The notes under the pieces are model-generated. The model was not told the origin of the DNA. It saw only the letters and a list, made by a program, of their open reading frames with translations, and ran no database searches. Shown in pieces: positions 34,150 to 42,630 of a stretch of 64,000 nt of DNA. Source of the DNA: G963667975 sp963677395. Its GTDB lineage: Bacteria; Bacteroidota; Bacteroidia; Bacteroidales; G963667975. Within the stretch, counting starts at the first letter, position 1. Each line of letters opens with the position of its first letter. Location: NCBI GenBank assembly GCA_963677395.2, contig OY781965.2, positions 62,001 through 126,000 of the forward strand. The letters are read 5' to 3'. Made by a program: the position numbers and the translations under genes.

Positions 34150-34687
34150 AAATTTCTTTATTGTTTAAAAATACATATTGTTCAAATTGTGCATTTTCGG
34201 AAAAATTACCTGAGCCTTCAATAATGAAAAAATTATCACAAGTTGACACCAGGGCAATTTTAGAATGATTCCACGCATAATGTGTATTGAAATTTTTATT
34301 TGCCTGGGCAATAGCTTCTAATTCATCATATATTCGTGGAACTCTGTATTTAATAGAGTCTGAAATAAAAAGATCAACCTTTTCAATCTGATTTTTTTGC
34401 ATTAGCTTGGAGAATGCTTCTATTATTCGCTTGTTGATGCTATACGTTGTAATTACAAGTTCACTAATTTTATTATGCTTACTTAATATGAATGGAATAA
34501 ATGTAAAGGCGTTGAAACTGTTTATTGTCCACAAAAAGATTATTTTATTGTCTGATGGCAAATCTGTTAAGTCTTTAATGGACTCAACCTTTTGACAATG
34601 CAATTCATAAAAACGATTTGACAAAGCTCCGGCATTGCCTTTATCAGCTTTGTCAAATCGTTCTAATTCTCTGAGATTAAACAACAT
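34106..34687 (-). CDS. Phospholipase D-like (HKD) protein in the packaging block
   Basis: A 193-residue protein with a single HKD-type half-site near its C-terminus: H141-x-K143 (HSKIAL), then IEGSGNFSEN (157-165), the GSxNxS part of the motif. One motif suggests a dimeric PLD-family nuclease or a phosphodiesterase-like domain. No signal peptide or membrane helix. It lies between the head and terminase genes and overlaps its downstream neighbour by 44 bp. The substrate is unknown. Confidence 0.7.
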   Translation of the reverse strand: MLFNLRELERFDKADKGNAGALSNRFYELHCQKVESIKDLTDLPSDNKIIFLWTINSFNAFTFIPFILSKHNKISELVITTYSINKRIIEAFSKLMQKNQIEKVDLFISDSIKYRVPRIYDELEAIAQANKNFNTHYAWNHSKIALVSTCDNFFIIEGSGNFSENAQFEQYVFLNNKEIYEFRKQSIYSSFHG

Positions 34688-35469
34688 TATTTCAGGTTTA
34701 ATAATTGCTCAATCAATGCTTTTTCTTTACGTTTAAACTCAAGTTTCTCTTTCCATTCCTGGATTTTGGGACTTTCCGGGTTCTTCTCAATTTTCTTTTC
34801 AGAATTTGAGATATATGGTTTTACGTTGTTTAATAATTTCACAAGATCAGCATTACTTAATGCCCTTATTTCTGCTTCCCGAGTTTCCCATGCGGATTTT
34901 TCGTTTATTTCAGTTTCTGGTAAAGACTTATTTTCACGATAATACACCAAAATATCCCAGGCTTTTTTATTTTTAAGGTAATTATCAACTACACTTTGTG
35001 CAATTTCTTTAAGTTGGTCATCACTTACATTATTAAATAGTTCTGAATGCTTTTCACGGTATTTATCGTAAGCAGTTAACATGTCAGATACAAGAACTTT
35101 TAGTTCATTTGGGCAATCGTTTTCTTTTAAAAATGGAAATTCTTCCCTGAGCCGGATTGATTTTTTTATAAACTCAGGAATACGAGTCAAATTTATCGTT
35201 TTCACATCAGTATCTAACGTTTGATCAGAAGAACTTTTTTCTTCAATTGTTTCAACTCGTACACGTTTTGACAAGTAGTAATTGAAATCAATCGTTGGCA
35301 TATTAAATGTTTTACGAAGCTCTTCAAGTAACACTTTATGCAGATTTGAATTCTCTGCACTTTGATTCAGAACGTGTTTGAATGACAAATCACGTCCATC
35401 TTTTTGATACAACAGAACGCCTGATTTGTAGGACCTGTCATATTTCAGATAATGGATAAATTCATTCAT
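34687..35469 (-). CDS. Hypothetical phage protein, first gene of the packaging operon
   Basis: A 260-residue helical, charged protein (MNEFIHYLKYDRSYKSG) without a recognised domain. An in-frame ATG at 35502 exists, but it lies upstream of the TTTTG box of the promoter site at 35492-35526, so the ATG at 35469 (22-nt leader) is preferred. It shares one base with the PLD-like gene. Confidence 0.65.
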   Translation of the reverse strand: MNEFIHYLKYDRSYKSGVLLYQKDGRDLSFKHVLNQSAENSNLHKVLLEELRKTFNMPTIDFNYYLSKRVRVETIEEKSSSDQTLDTDVKTINLTRIPEFIKKSIRLREEFPFLKENDCPNELKVLVSDMLTAYDKYREKHSELFNNVSDDQLKEIAQSVVDNYLKNKKAWDILVYYRENKSLPETEINEKSAWETREAEIRALSNADLVKLLNNVKPYISNSEKKIEKNPESPKIQEWKEKLEFKRKEKALIEQLLNLK

Positions 35470-35491
35470 AGCTATGATTATTAATTTCAAA

Positions 35492-35526
35492 CAAAAATGC
35501 AATTGTCATTTTGAAAAAGAAAGGAC
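35492..35526 (-). promoter_or_regulatory. Phage promoter-like site: GTCCTTT-N23-TTTTG (packaging operon)
   Basis: Minus-strand GTCCTTT (35526-35520), 23 bp, TTTTG (35496-35492), just after a terminator and 22 nt before the ATG at 35469. Confidence 0.75.
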
Positions 35527-35531
35527 GACAA

Positions 35532-35556
35532 AAAAAGCCCGGAAATCCGGGCTTTT
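35532..35556 (-). terminator. Rho-independent terminator of the head operon
   Basis: AAAAAGCCCGG / CCGGGCTTTTT stem with a short loop and T-runs on both sides; on the minus strand it ends the head genes. Confidence 0.88.
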
Positions 35557-35574
35557 TCAAATTTTAATGAAAAT

Positions 35575-36399
35575 TTAAGTTCTGGATATTTCAAAGAACA
35601 CAAATGCCGATCCTGCATTAAATGCTTTGACAGTCAATTTTGAATTAGCCAATGCAGTCCAGGTCGTTCCGTCCTTTAAATAAAAATCAGAAGTAGGTGT
35701 TCCGGCTTTATCTTGTATTACAGATGGATATTGTCCACCTGATCCAAGAAGTGTGTAGATACCACCATGTTGTATATTTGTAAGCCTCTGAATGGTTGCT
35801 GCAGTGGATACACCGGTGGTTAACTGATATTCTCCTTGCCCTGCTACACAATTAACTGTTGTAGCATTTGCTGCTGCAGTACCCATCACTGTTGCAAGAG
35901 TTATTGAAGCAGAAAATAAAAGCTTATCCATTTCTGATTTTGTGATTGATTTCAAGGTGAACGTTGTTCCATTTTTATCTTTGTCATCCTTATGCTTGAA
36001 ATCAAGCATTAATGGTTCACAAGGTGTTCCAAAACAAGTTCTGAAACCAGTTTGGCAATTTTCAATGATTGCAATAACTTCTCTGTTTAACCAGTTTTGT
36101 CTGAATAAACGTAATTCATATTCTTCGCCAGGATGTGAAAAATCAAGCGTATGAATAACTCCTTTCGCTCCAAAATCACCTTCACTATCTGTTGCACCAT
36201 TGATTGACATCCTTTCGGCAAATATTGATATAGCATATTTACCTGAGATCATATCGCAAGTAAGAACTTCCAAGCCGTCTAATTGAAATGTTTGTTTATT
36301 AATATCATCAGTATCAATTATATAAACAATATTTCCTTTTTTAGAGCCAATTCCTGCATTGACTCCTGGTTTTCCGATGTTAACTTTTACGTAAGTCAT
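35575..36399 (-). CDS. Phage structural protein with C-terminal beta module
   Basis: A 274-residue virion protein following the capsid gene. Residues about 1-170 are a beta-rich domain; the C-terminal ~80 residues (ATIQRLTNIQHGGIYTLLGS ... FVFFEISRT) resemble the two repeats at the C-terminus of the capsid protein (ITTFDNAIPGKTYTIYGAGS ... KFYEIERL). This suggests a shared decoration module. It may be a head-decoration or major tail protein; the choice is open. Confidence 0.6.
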   Translation of the reverse strand: MTYVKVNIGKPGVNAGIGSKKGNIVYIIDTDDINKQTFQLDGLEVLTCDMISGKYAISIFAERMSINGATDSEGDFGAKGVIHTLDFSHPGEEYELRLFRQNWLNREVIAIIENCQTGFRTCFGTPCEPLMLDFKHKDDKDKNGTTFTLKSITKSEMDKLLFSASITLATVMGTAAANATTVNCVAGQGEYQLTTGVSTAATIQRLTNIQHGGIYTLLGSGGQYPSVIQDKAGTPTSDFYLKDGTTWTALANSKLTVKAFNAGSAFVFFEISRT

Positions 36400-36423
36400 T
36401 TTCGTAATATTAAAAGTTAAAAA

Positions 36424-36443
36424 GTGGGGAGTTTTCTCCCCAC
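36424..36443 (-). terminator. Hairpin between capsid and next structural gene
   Basis: GTGGGGA / TCCCCAC stem with a minus-strand T-run. As no promoter-like site follows, it probably acts as a partial terminator that tunes expression below the capsid gene. Confidence 0.8.
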
Positions 36444-36447
36444 TATA

Positions 36448-38598
36448 TTATAAACGTTCAATTTCGTAGAATTTACCATCGGATGAATAAACAAGCTTAA
36501 TGAACTTTCCTGTGCTAAGTGTAATAGCAGCAGTCAGAACAAAATTACCTGAATTTGCAATCGTACTGGCATTTGTAGAACCGGCACCGTAAATTGTATA
36601 CGTTTTACCTGGTATTGCATTATCAAATGTTGTTATAGCGGTAGCCTGTGTGTTTGCATTTGTAACAAATATACTACCACCGGTAACATCTGGAGTTGTA
36701 TCATCTGCAGCAATGGCTATTGCATCAGAAACGGCATTTATACGTTGTATTTCAATGAATTTTCCGTCAGATCTTTTCTTCAGGTGAATAATGTCACCTT
36801 TTGAAGGAACCCAATCTGCAGTTATAAGGTTGAAATTACCACTTTTAGCAATTTTAATACCATTGTTGGAAGTTCCGGCTTTAATTCGGATTTCATCTCC
36901 TGTAGCAGCATCAAGTATGTTTGTAATTGTAACTAAGGAAGTATTGGTAACAGAAATGAGAGACTTATGATCAGCAACCGAAGGAGTTGCTTCATCTGGA
37001 TTCATAGCTATGTAATTGTTAACGCTCAAATCTACGTCGTTCATCCAGATTAACTGTGAAGAATAATCTTCCGGAAAATCGAGAGCAGATGTTTGCTTAA
37101 TTCCAATTACATAAGCATTAGTACCTTCTTTCCAACGTGACCAAACTTTTAGCTTCCAGTCTACTTGTTCAAAGTAGAATTTCACCATTTCGTTTGGTTT
37201 GTTTTCGGTAAATATTATATTACCAGGTATTGTGCAGAATATTAGTTTTGAGGGAGCAAGGTTCGGAATTACTGTTATAGATACATTTTCATAATCCATA
37301 ACATAATCAATATTTTCCACGAAGTCTTTATGGACTCCAAATCTTGATCTCCGGTTTTGGTTGTATGCAGTTTTAAATTCTGTGGAAACATACCAGGTTA
37401 AGTTACCCATATCCCGATATACCTGAGGAATTAATTTTGTGGCATTTTGGATGTATTCTACAGCGTTCGTATTATCCCATTCCCCAAGTTGAAATGGATT
37501 AATCTGGTAATTTGCAACTGCTTTTTTAAGCATTGTTACAATACCATCAGAGGCGCCCATTGCAGTGCCAGGAACATCTTTGGTTGGTTCAATTCTTTTT
37601 CCACGAATACGACGGCGTTCCCTTTCGTTGAACAATGCCTTTGTAGCTTCTACCTGTAAATATTCAATTAAAGACCATTTAATTGCATCTGATCCGTCGT
37701 TTTCGACAACATATGCAATCCAGGTTCTTTCAATCTCATCCATGCTTTCAAACATGTGAGCAAACATAACCGGGTAGTTTTTAACTTTTTGCGTTGGAAA
37801 ATCAAATTTTCCTTTTACAACTTTAGCAAAGTCAGAACTTATATTACTTGCCTGAGAAAGTTCTCCGATAATCCTTGTTCCAACTAGTTCAGCTTCATCA
37901 ACTAATCCAGATTCTAACTTGAAATATTTTTCAAGCGTTGGTAAGCTTTTTGTCCAACTGATCAACTGATCTTGTTTTCTTACCCGGTAAAAATCTCCCA
38001 GTTCGGCTTTTAAAGAAGTATAATCAGTTGAAGAAGCTTCAGGGGCGAATACTTCATAATTACCTTTTGCATGTTGAATAGCAGCATAAGCACGCTGATT
38101 AAAAGGGTGCTGAGCATCAATTTTATTCCAGGCATATTCTACTCCACCCAAAAACTTATTGTTGTTTGAATCCCACTTTTTTTCCATTTGTTCATTTCCA
38201 CGAGTTGCAACAGGAGGCAGGTTTTCAGCTCTGCCAGATAACACTTCAATTTGTTGCTGAAGCCTTGTGATCTCTGTTTTTTTTGCATCCAAATCAGCCT
38301 TTAGGGTTGAATTTGAAGCTGTCATTTCTTCGAGCTCATCTTGTGCAGCAGCCAGACCCACCTGTAAGGTGCCGAGGGAGGCGGTTTGAGTTTCAGTTTG
38401 AGTTGTTGAATCAGAATGTTGGTTAGATTCAGATTCAGATGATAATGCTGCCTCAATTTTAGCAAGCATATCATCTCCCAACTCAGCAGAAAGTTTTGCT
38501 CTTTGCTCTTCAGTAAGGACCCTTTTCCCTTCTTTTTCTTCAAAAGCTGAAATTCCAAGCAGTCCCATAACTGTAGCAATCATTGCTTTGTACTTCAT
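36448..38598 (-). CDS. Major capsid protein with scaffold-like N-terminus and C-terminal repeats
   Basis: A 716-residue protein after the head protease gene. Residues 1-130 look like a scaffold or delta domain (helical, Gln/Ser/Thr-rich, coiled coil LKADLDAKKTEITRLQQQIE) that the protease may remove. The middle (about 150-540) would be the HK97-type capsid fold. The last ~165 residues are two ~83-residue beta repeats, each opening IA-x(3)-D-x-TP-like and closing GKF(I/Y)EI(Q/E)R. The capsid call rests on position and layout, as HK97 folds lack sequence motifs. Confidence 0.75.
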   Translation of the reverse strand: MKYKAMIATVMGLLGISAFEEKEGKRVLTEEQRAKLSAELGDDMLAKIEAALSSESESNQHSDSTTQTETQTASLGTLQVGLAAAQDELEEMTASNSTLKADLDAKKTEITRLQQQIEVLSGRAENLPPVATRGNEQMEKKWDSNNNKFLGGVEYAWNKIDAQHPFNQRAYAAIQHAKGNYEVFAPEASSTDYTSLKAELGDFYRVRKQDQLISWTKSLPTLEKYFKLESGLVDEAELVGTRIIGELSQASNISSDFAKVVKGKFDFPTQKVKNYPVMFAHMFESMDEIERTWIAYVVENDGSDAIKWSLIEYLQVEATKALFNERERRRIRGKRIEPTKDVPGTAMGASDGIVTMLKKAVANYQINPFQLGEWDNTNAVEYIQNATKLIPQVYRDMGNLTWYVSTEFKTAYNQNRRSRFGVHKDFVENIDYVMDYENVSITVIPNLAPSKLIFCTIPGNIIFTENKPNEMVKFYFEQVDWKLKVWSRWKEGTNAYVIGIKQTSALDFPEDYSSQLIWMNDVDLSVNNYIAMNPDEATPSVADHKSLISVTNTSLVTITNILDAATGDEIRIKAGTSNNGIKIAKSGNFNLITADWVPSKGDIIHLKKRSDGKFIEIQRINAVSDAIAIAADDTTPDVTGGSIFVTNANTQATAITTFDNAIPGKTYTIYGAGSTNASTIANSGNFVLTAAITLSTGKFIKLVYSSDGKFYEIERL

Positions 38599-38614
38599 TG
38601 TTTGTTTGTGTTAG

Positions 38615-39511
38615 TTAAAAAAATGATTTGATTTTTGCCTTCAACCCTTCAGCGTGAGCATACTCAAGGGCATACTGCATAGATTTTATATCATCGGCAA
38701 TACCGAGTTCAATTGCTTTTTCAGCGAAATATATTCCGCCATTAAAAACTTCACTGTCGAGTGAAATTTTTCTATTTTTTGAAACGGTGGCATGAAACAT
38801 GTCGTTTACCCAATCCAATCGAATCATGAGTTCAGATTCGCGTTTTTTCTTTTCTTCAGGAGAATCCGGATTCAGTATTCCGCGTGTAGGTTGATTTTTT
38901 TCAGTGCTTTTTGTCGCATAGTATTCGTAAATATCTATGTTCAATTTTTCTTTAAGCATCCTGTTCATGTCCATAAAAGTGGAATAAACACCAATGGATC
39001 CTAATTGAGATAGTTTTGAAGAAACAAATATTTTTTTGGTACCAGAAATCATCCATATACCTGCAGACGCAACAATGTTCAATACATAACCTATTATAGG
39101 CTTAACTCCAGATGTAATTTGAACATCTATATTGTCAAGTTGTCCAACCATTCCCCCTGGCGTATTTACTAAAATAAGTGTAGAAATTATCCTTGGATTA
39201 TTTTCAATTAACTGAAGTTGATTTATCAATTCATTAGAAGTCCAGCTCATGATTGGACCATTCAATTGTATTACTGCAACTGAATCATCCGGAATATTTT
39301 CATCATATAAATCCCATCGCGAAACAGTATTTATCTGCTCAGAAGATAAATTAATACAATAAGCTTTTGGCTTTGATACATTTTCCAAGGCTGAAATATC
39401 AATTTTCTGACCATTCATAATAGATAAAGCAAATGGAAGCAATTTACCTACATAACCTGGATCAATGCACCATTCCCCTGTTAAAGCTTCTAATACCTGC
39501 CAATATTTCAT
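38615..39511 (-). CDS. Head maturation protease, S49 (SppA-like) family
   Basis: A 298-residue serine protease of peptidase family S49, the usual head protease of such phages. Family segments are VAVIQLNGPIMSW (78-90), LILVNTPGGMVGQLDNI (112-128) and IVASAGIWMISG with catalytic Ser149. A conserved GSIGVYSTFMDMN segment follows. The catalytic Lys is likely among those after 195. There is no signal peptide, unlike cellular SppA. It is first in the head operon and would cut the scaffold domain of the capsid precursor. Confidence 0.88.
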   Translation of the reverse strand: MKYWQVLEALTGEWCIDPGYVGKLLPFALSIMNGQKIDISALENVSKPKAYCINLSSEQINTVSRWDLYDENIPDDSVAVIQLNGPIMSWTSNELINQLQLIENNPRIISTLILVNTPGGMVGQLDNIDVQITSGVKPIIGYVLNIVASAGIWMISGTKKIFVSSKLSQLGSIGVYSTFMDMNRMLKEKLNIDIYEYYATKSTEKNQPTRGILNPDSPEEKKKRESELMIRLDWVNDMFHATVSKNRKISLDSEVFNGGIYFAEKAIELGIADDIKSMQYALEYAHAEGLKAKIKSFF

Positions 39512-39524
39512 AATGAATTTTTGG

Positions 39525-39559
39525 CAAGTTTAAAATCATTTTAGTCGCTACAAAAGGAC
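39525..39559 (-). promoter_or_regulatory. Phage promoter-like site: GTCCTTT-N23-ACTTG (head operon)
   Basis: Minus-strand GTCCTTT (39559-39553), 23 bp, ACTTG (39529-39525), 13 nt before the protease ATG. The -7 box is a weaker match than the others. Confidence 0.6.
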
Positions 39560-39568
39560 TGCAAAGGC

Positions 39569-40012
39569 TTATAATTCATAGATAAATGGAATATTTGTGT
39601 CTTTCTGAGTCAATTCAATCTGATACCCCTGATCGTTTGATGAAAATGAAGAAGAAAATAGGGCAGGATTTTCAATTGTACCAAAAGTTCGTTTTTCTCC
39701 GGAATTATATTGAAATACAACGATACCATAATTACCGTCTAATCTGGATATTTGATAAGGCATATTATTTGCATCACCAGCAATTATACAACTAATACTA
39801 TTATTATATAGTATAGATGGAACTGTATAAGATTTAACAGATTCATATTTAATTTTACCTTTTACAAAAGGTATATTTTCAAATGACATACCATTTTTCA
39901 AAATAATCTTTCTGCTTACTTTAGTTGTTCCATAAATAATACGATCTACACTCTTATAATTAACAAACAATACATTACATACTGTTTGTCCTAATCTTGT
40001 TGATTTTTCCAT
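39569..40012 (-). CDS. Hypothetical phage protein
   Basis: A 147-residue beta-rich protein (MEKSTRLGQTVCNVLFVNYK) without a recognised domain. It overlaps the 3' end of the upstream gene by 38 bp and ends just before the head promoter site. Confidence 0.55.
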   Translation of the reverse strand: MEKSTRLGQTVCNVLFVNYKSVDRIIYGTTKVSRKIILKNGMSFENIPFVKGKIKYESVKSYTVPSILYNNSISCIIAGDANNMPYQISRLDGNYGIVVFQYNSGEKRTFGTIENPALFSSSFSSNDQGYQIELTQKDTNIPFIYEL

Positions 40013-40532
40013 TTTTTTTATTATTTATACGGGACGAATCAGCACAAACTTTTTCTTCATTATTTTTACGTTTCCGGAAGTAAGATTTTTTGAGCGTATC
40101 ATATGATATATGTTCATAAGACAGCTCATATGTGTCTATAAATTCTTCAATCAATGTTTTATATTGAAATCTAAAATTATTTTTTTCTGCAAAAGAAATT
40201 CGAGTATCCATATGCAGAAAAAAAAGGCTTTCAAAAAATTTTTCAATTGCTTTACTAAAATGTATTTCATTATCTCGAGAGAGATAATAATAAGAGTCTA
40301 CTGCTTTTCTTTTTTGATCAAGTTTAGATTGACAGGTAAGTTCAATTTCTATGTAGTTAAATTTTTCTTGTTGAGAAATAAATTTAGGTGCATAATTTGG
40401 AGGAGTCTTTTCCATTAACGGATCAATAATTAATCCTATCAAATTTCTTTTTGTAGAAGGAATAGGCTCCAATCCATATTGGTGGATCAAAAAATCCTTC
40501 AAATGTGGTTTAATTTTTACAAAAATGGTCAT
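39975..40532 (-). CDS. Hypothetical phage protein next to the repeat region
   Basis: A 185-residue basic protein (MTIFVKIKPHLKDFLIHQYG; the C-terminus is rich in Lys/Asn). I chose the ATG at 40532 because a TATATTTG -7 box lies at 40555-40562, which rules out the upstream ATG at 40622. It is the first gene downstream of the repeat-rich region, so a role with DNA is possible but not shown. Confidence 0.6.
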   Translation of the reverse strand: MTIFVKIKPHLKDFLIHQYGLEPIPSTKRNLIGLIIDPLMEKTPPNYAPKFISQQEKFNYIEIELTCQSKLDQKRKAVDSYYYLSRDNEIHFSKAIEKFFESLFFLHMDTRISFAEKNNFRFQYKTLIEEFIDTYELSYEHISYDTLKKSYFRKRKNNEEKVCADSSRINNKKNGKINKIRTNSM

Positions 40533-40554
40533 TGTTTGAGTTTTTGGTTTTACA

Positions 40555-40562
40555 AATATATG
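40555..40562 (-). promoter_or_regulatory. -7 box (TATATTTG)
   Basis: Fits TAnnTTTG on the minus strand, 22 bp before the ATG at 40532; preceded by AT-rich repeats of the form GCTATATATTTAT. Confidence 0.45.
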
Positions 40563-40653
40563 CAATAAATATAGCATCATTGATAAATATATAGCAAGAT
40601 TGAAAAATTTTATACAGTACATTGTGTTTTCAATAGTGAAAAAAGTGAAAAAT

Positions 40654-40886
40654 CTACATTAACTACCCTATTTTAGCGACTACATTAGCTACAACTAGCT
40701 ACACGCTACATTATCAACATATTAAACCTACTACAATACTTATTTTTTTGTAGTCAGTGTAGCCAACATATACAGGTTAACTGCATATGTTGTGTGTTTT
40801 AGCTGCATTTGGCTGCAATTAACTACACTTAACTACATTACTATATATAATAATATATTGAATATTAATAATGTAGCTAAGTGTAG
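40654..40886. repeat. Iteron-like array, candidate phage replication origin
   Basis: Two clusters of short repeats. The left has CTACA at 40654, 40680, 40689, 40699, 40706 and 40731, then inverted TGTAG at 40749 and 40758. The right has CTGCA at 40803 and 40813 and CTACA at 40823 and 40833, exactly 10 bp apart, then about 34 bp of A/T, then TGTAG at 40872 and 40882. A CAACATA/TATGTTG inverted repeat lies between the clusters. No gene is present. Confidence 0.65.
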
Positions 40887-40946
40887 TCAGGAAGTTGGCA
40901 TTTTTTTATATGTATAACGTAAAAAATAAAAAAATTTGTAAAAAAA

Positions 40947-40970
40947 GCCGCTAACGCGGCTGATTTTTTA
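40947..40970 (-). terminator. Rho-independent terminator
   Basis: GCCGC-TAAC-GCGGC hairpin with a minus-strand T-run, closing the gene at 40986-41240. Confidence 0.85.
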
Positions 40971-40985
40971 TTATTCTATATACCC

Positions 40986-41240
40986 TTATTGTTTATTATC
41001 AAGTTGATATCGATAAAACCAAGCGCGGTTGGCGGTGATAAATGGTTTTATCCATCCGATTGTACTGTGGCTGATTTGAAAAACGACTAAACTGTTGTCG
41101 TGAAAGCTTTGTACAATTATGAACCGATCTATCTTCCATTCGCCATTTGATAAATCAGTAAATGTAATATTCCAAGCCCCTGACGGGAGCTCATTAAAGT
41201 AATAGTAATTATCAAATTCTGATTTTGTAAGTGTAGCCAT
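40986..41240 (-). CDS. Hypothetical small protein
   Basis: An 84-residue aromatic-rich protein (MATLTKSEFDNYYYFNELPS) with no recognised domain. It has its own terminator and two hairpins upstream (41279-41335). Confidence 0.6.
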   Translation of the reverse strand: MATLTKSEFDNYYYFNELPSGAWNITFTDLSNGEWKIDRFIIVQSFHDNSLVVFQISHSTIGWIKPFITANRAWFYRYQLDNKQ

Positions 41241-41278
41241 TTTGTATTATTTTATTTTCTGAAGGCTAGTAATATGAA

Positions 41279-41335
41279 TTGGATGTATATATATGATATA
41301 TACATCCAATTTAGCATGCTATGTATGGGTTTATC
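41279..41335. repeat. Two adjacent hairpins
   Basis: TTGGATGTATATAT pairs with ATATATACATCCAA (about 41279-41310) and GCTATGTATG with CATACATAGC (about 41319-41345). They separate two small genes and may end the upstream message or belong to a recombination site. Confidence 0.6.
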
Positions 41336-41347
41336 ATACATAGCCGC

Positions 41348-41659
41348 GTGTTAGGGTGCATTTAATCGAACTCCGTAGAAGCGATTATGCAAAAATCATC
41401 ACCAACAGCCAATTCCCAAATTGATAATTGTTCTGGCATATCGTCTGGGTTATCTTCGTCAAATTCGGTATTTGATACCATAATTATTTTTGCTTCTTCT
41501 TCCGATATTTCGTCAATGCTTTCTAATTCCTGCAACGATAAATCGAAGTCTTTGTCATAAGATTTTAATAGGTGTAATTGGTCTTTAGCTGTACACCAAT
41601 CAATTCTTGCATCATCAAAAGTTAATTTGTAAATCATAAAAACAAACGCACCCTAACAC
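41348..41659. repeat. 12-bp inverted repeats flanking a small gene
   Basis: GTGTTAGGGTGC at 41348-41359 and its exact inverse GCACCCTAACAC at 41648-41659 enclose the gene 41362-41637, with 2 bp between stop codon and repeat. The right copy also forms one end of the attC-like element at 41653-41780. Confidence 0.75.
41362..41637 (-). CDS. Small acidic protein in a cassette-like setting
   Basis: A 91-residue acidic protein (MIYKLTFDDARIDWCTAKDQ ... DDFCIIASTEFD), not recognised. It almost fills the space between two 12-bp inverted repeats, like a gene cassette. The function is unknown. Confidence 0.6.
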   Translation of the reverse strand: MIYKLTFDDARIDWCTAKDQLHLLKSYDKDFDLSLQELESIDEISEEEAKIIMVSNTEFDEDNPDDMPEQLSIWELAVGDDFCIIASTEFD

Positions 41660-41780
41660 ATTATAAAAAACAGTGGGGTTAAGGTGCAATTTTTAGCCCA
41701 TCTGCTTCGGTTAAACATTATTTCAATTTGATAGGTAGGTGTTTCAAATTCCCCACCGATTTTTTATAATCAACGTTAGC
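41653..41780 (-). repeat. attC-like imperfect palindrome
   Basis: A 128-bp element with GCTAAC at one end (41775-41780, minus strand) and GTTAGGG at the other. Arms 41660-41678 and 41751-41770 pair over ATTATAAAAAA and GTGGGG, with a short asymmetric bulge. Layout and size are those of integron attC sites, but the end boxes deviate from RYYYAAC/GTTRRRY. Confidence 0.45.
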
Positions 41781-41787
41781 GCTCAGT

Positions 41788-42342
41788 TTAAGAAGCGAAG
41801 CAGCTAATCTCATACAATCTCATTCTTGATTGACAATCTGTAAGTTCTCGTTTCATATTCTCAACCTTAGTTATAATATCGTTTTTAACTGATTGTTGAT
41901 GTTCCTGAGTTAAAGTAGTAGATAAAAAATCGTATGTTTCAATTTCTTTTTTAAGAAAATCAATCCTTTCGGTTGTTTTTACAACCTGTTCATCTGTCTT
42001 TTTTCTACCATTTAAAGGCTGGTTGCAATCTTGGTAATATCCCATGTACCAACCCGTTCTATTGCTTTCCCAGATTTCAATTATTTCGTAGTATGTTTTG
42101 CCTGTTTTTTCTGCATAGTGTTTAGCTCTATCAATTACCCAATTGTATTTGTCGCAATATTTGTGTGAGCATTTAGAAACATTTTTGCAGCGCTGAGTAA
42201 ATCCCATTGCTATTAATCCGGGGTTAGTTTCAGGCATCATCCGTGTAAATTCATGGTCGCAACCATTTTCATTAAAGCAGTTTTCATATCTTTCTGTATC
42301 ATGTAGTACATCCGCTTTTAAACTTTCAATTCCTTTTTCCAT
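41788..42342 (-). CDS. Hypothetical Cys-containing protein
   Basis: A 184-residue protein with six cysteines in its first half (NCFNENGCDHEF; RCKNVSKCSHKYCDKYNW), a possible metal site, and a C-terminal coiled coil (TTERIDFLKKEIETYDFL). Not recognised. It lies 5 bp from the upstream gene, in the early/replication operon. Confidence 0.6.
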   Translation of the reverse strand: MEKGIESLKADVLHDTERYENCFNENGCDHEFTRMMPETNPGLIAMGFTQRCKNVSKCSHKYCDKYNWVIDRAKHYAEKTGKTYYEIIEIWESNRTGWYMGYYQDCNQPLNGRKKTDEQVVKTTERIDFLKKEIETYDFLSTTLTQEHQQSVKNDIITKVENMKRELTDCQSRMRLYEISCFAS

Positions 42343-42347
42343 TTTAT

Positions 42348-42626
42348 TTATTCATTAAAAAATTGTTTTATTTTGTTTTTACATATCTCCTGAAAAATAG
42401 CCTCGGGATGGCATTCAGGATTAATCGTAAAAGATGTGGGCATTACAACGCTTCCTGCAGCATCTAACACTTTTACAACACGTACTGGTTTATCAACCTC
42501 ACGATTGTGGTATTCAATTTCGGTAGTAATAATATCTACCATCTCAAATTTATACCCGCGTTTCTTGAGGATTTCAAGAATTTCTGGCCGTGTAAACTCC
42601 ACATTAATATTAAATGTAGTTACCAT
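42348..42626 (-). CDS. Small hypothetical protein
   Basis: A 92-residue protein (MVTTFNINVEFTRPEILEIL) with no recognised domain; 4 bp behind the gene at 42631, so in the same operon. Confidence 0.55.
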   Translation of the reverse strand: MVTTFNINVEFTRPEILEILKKRGYKFEMVDIITTEIEYHNREVDKPVRVVKVLDAAGSVVMPTSFTINPECHPEAIFQEICKNKIKQFFNE

Positions 42627-42630
42627 ATTA

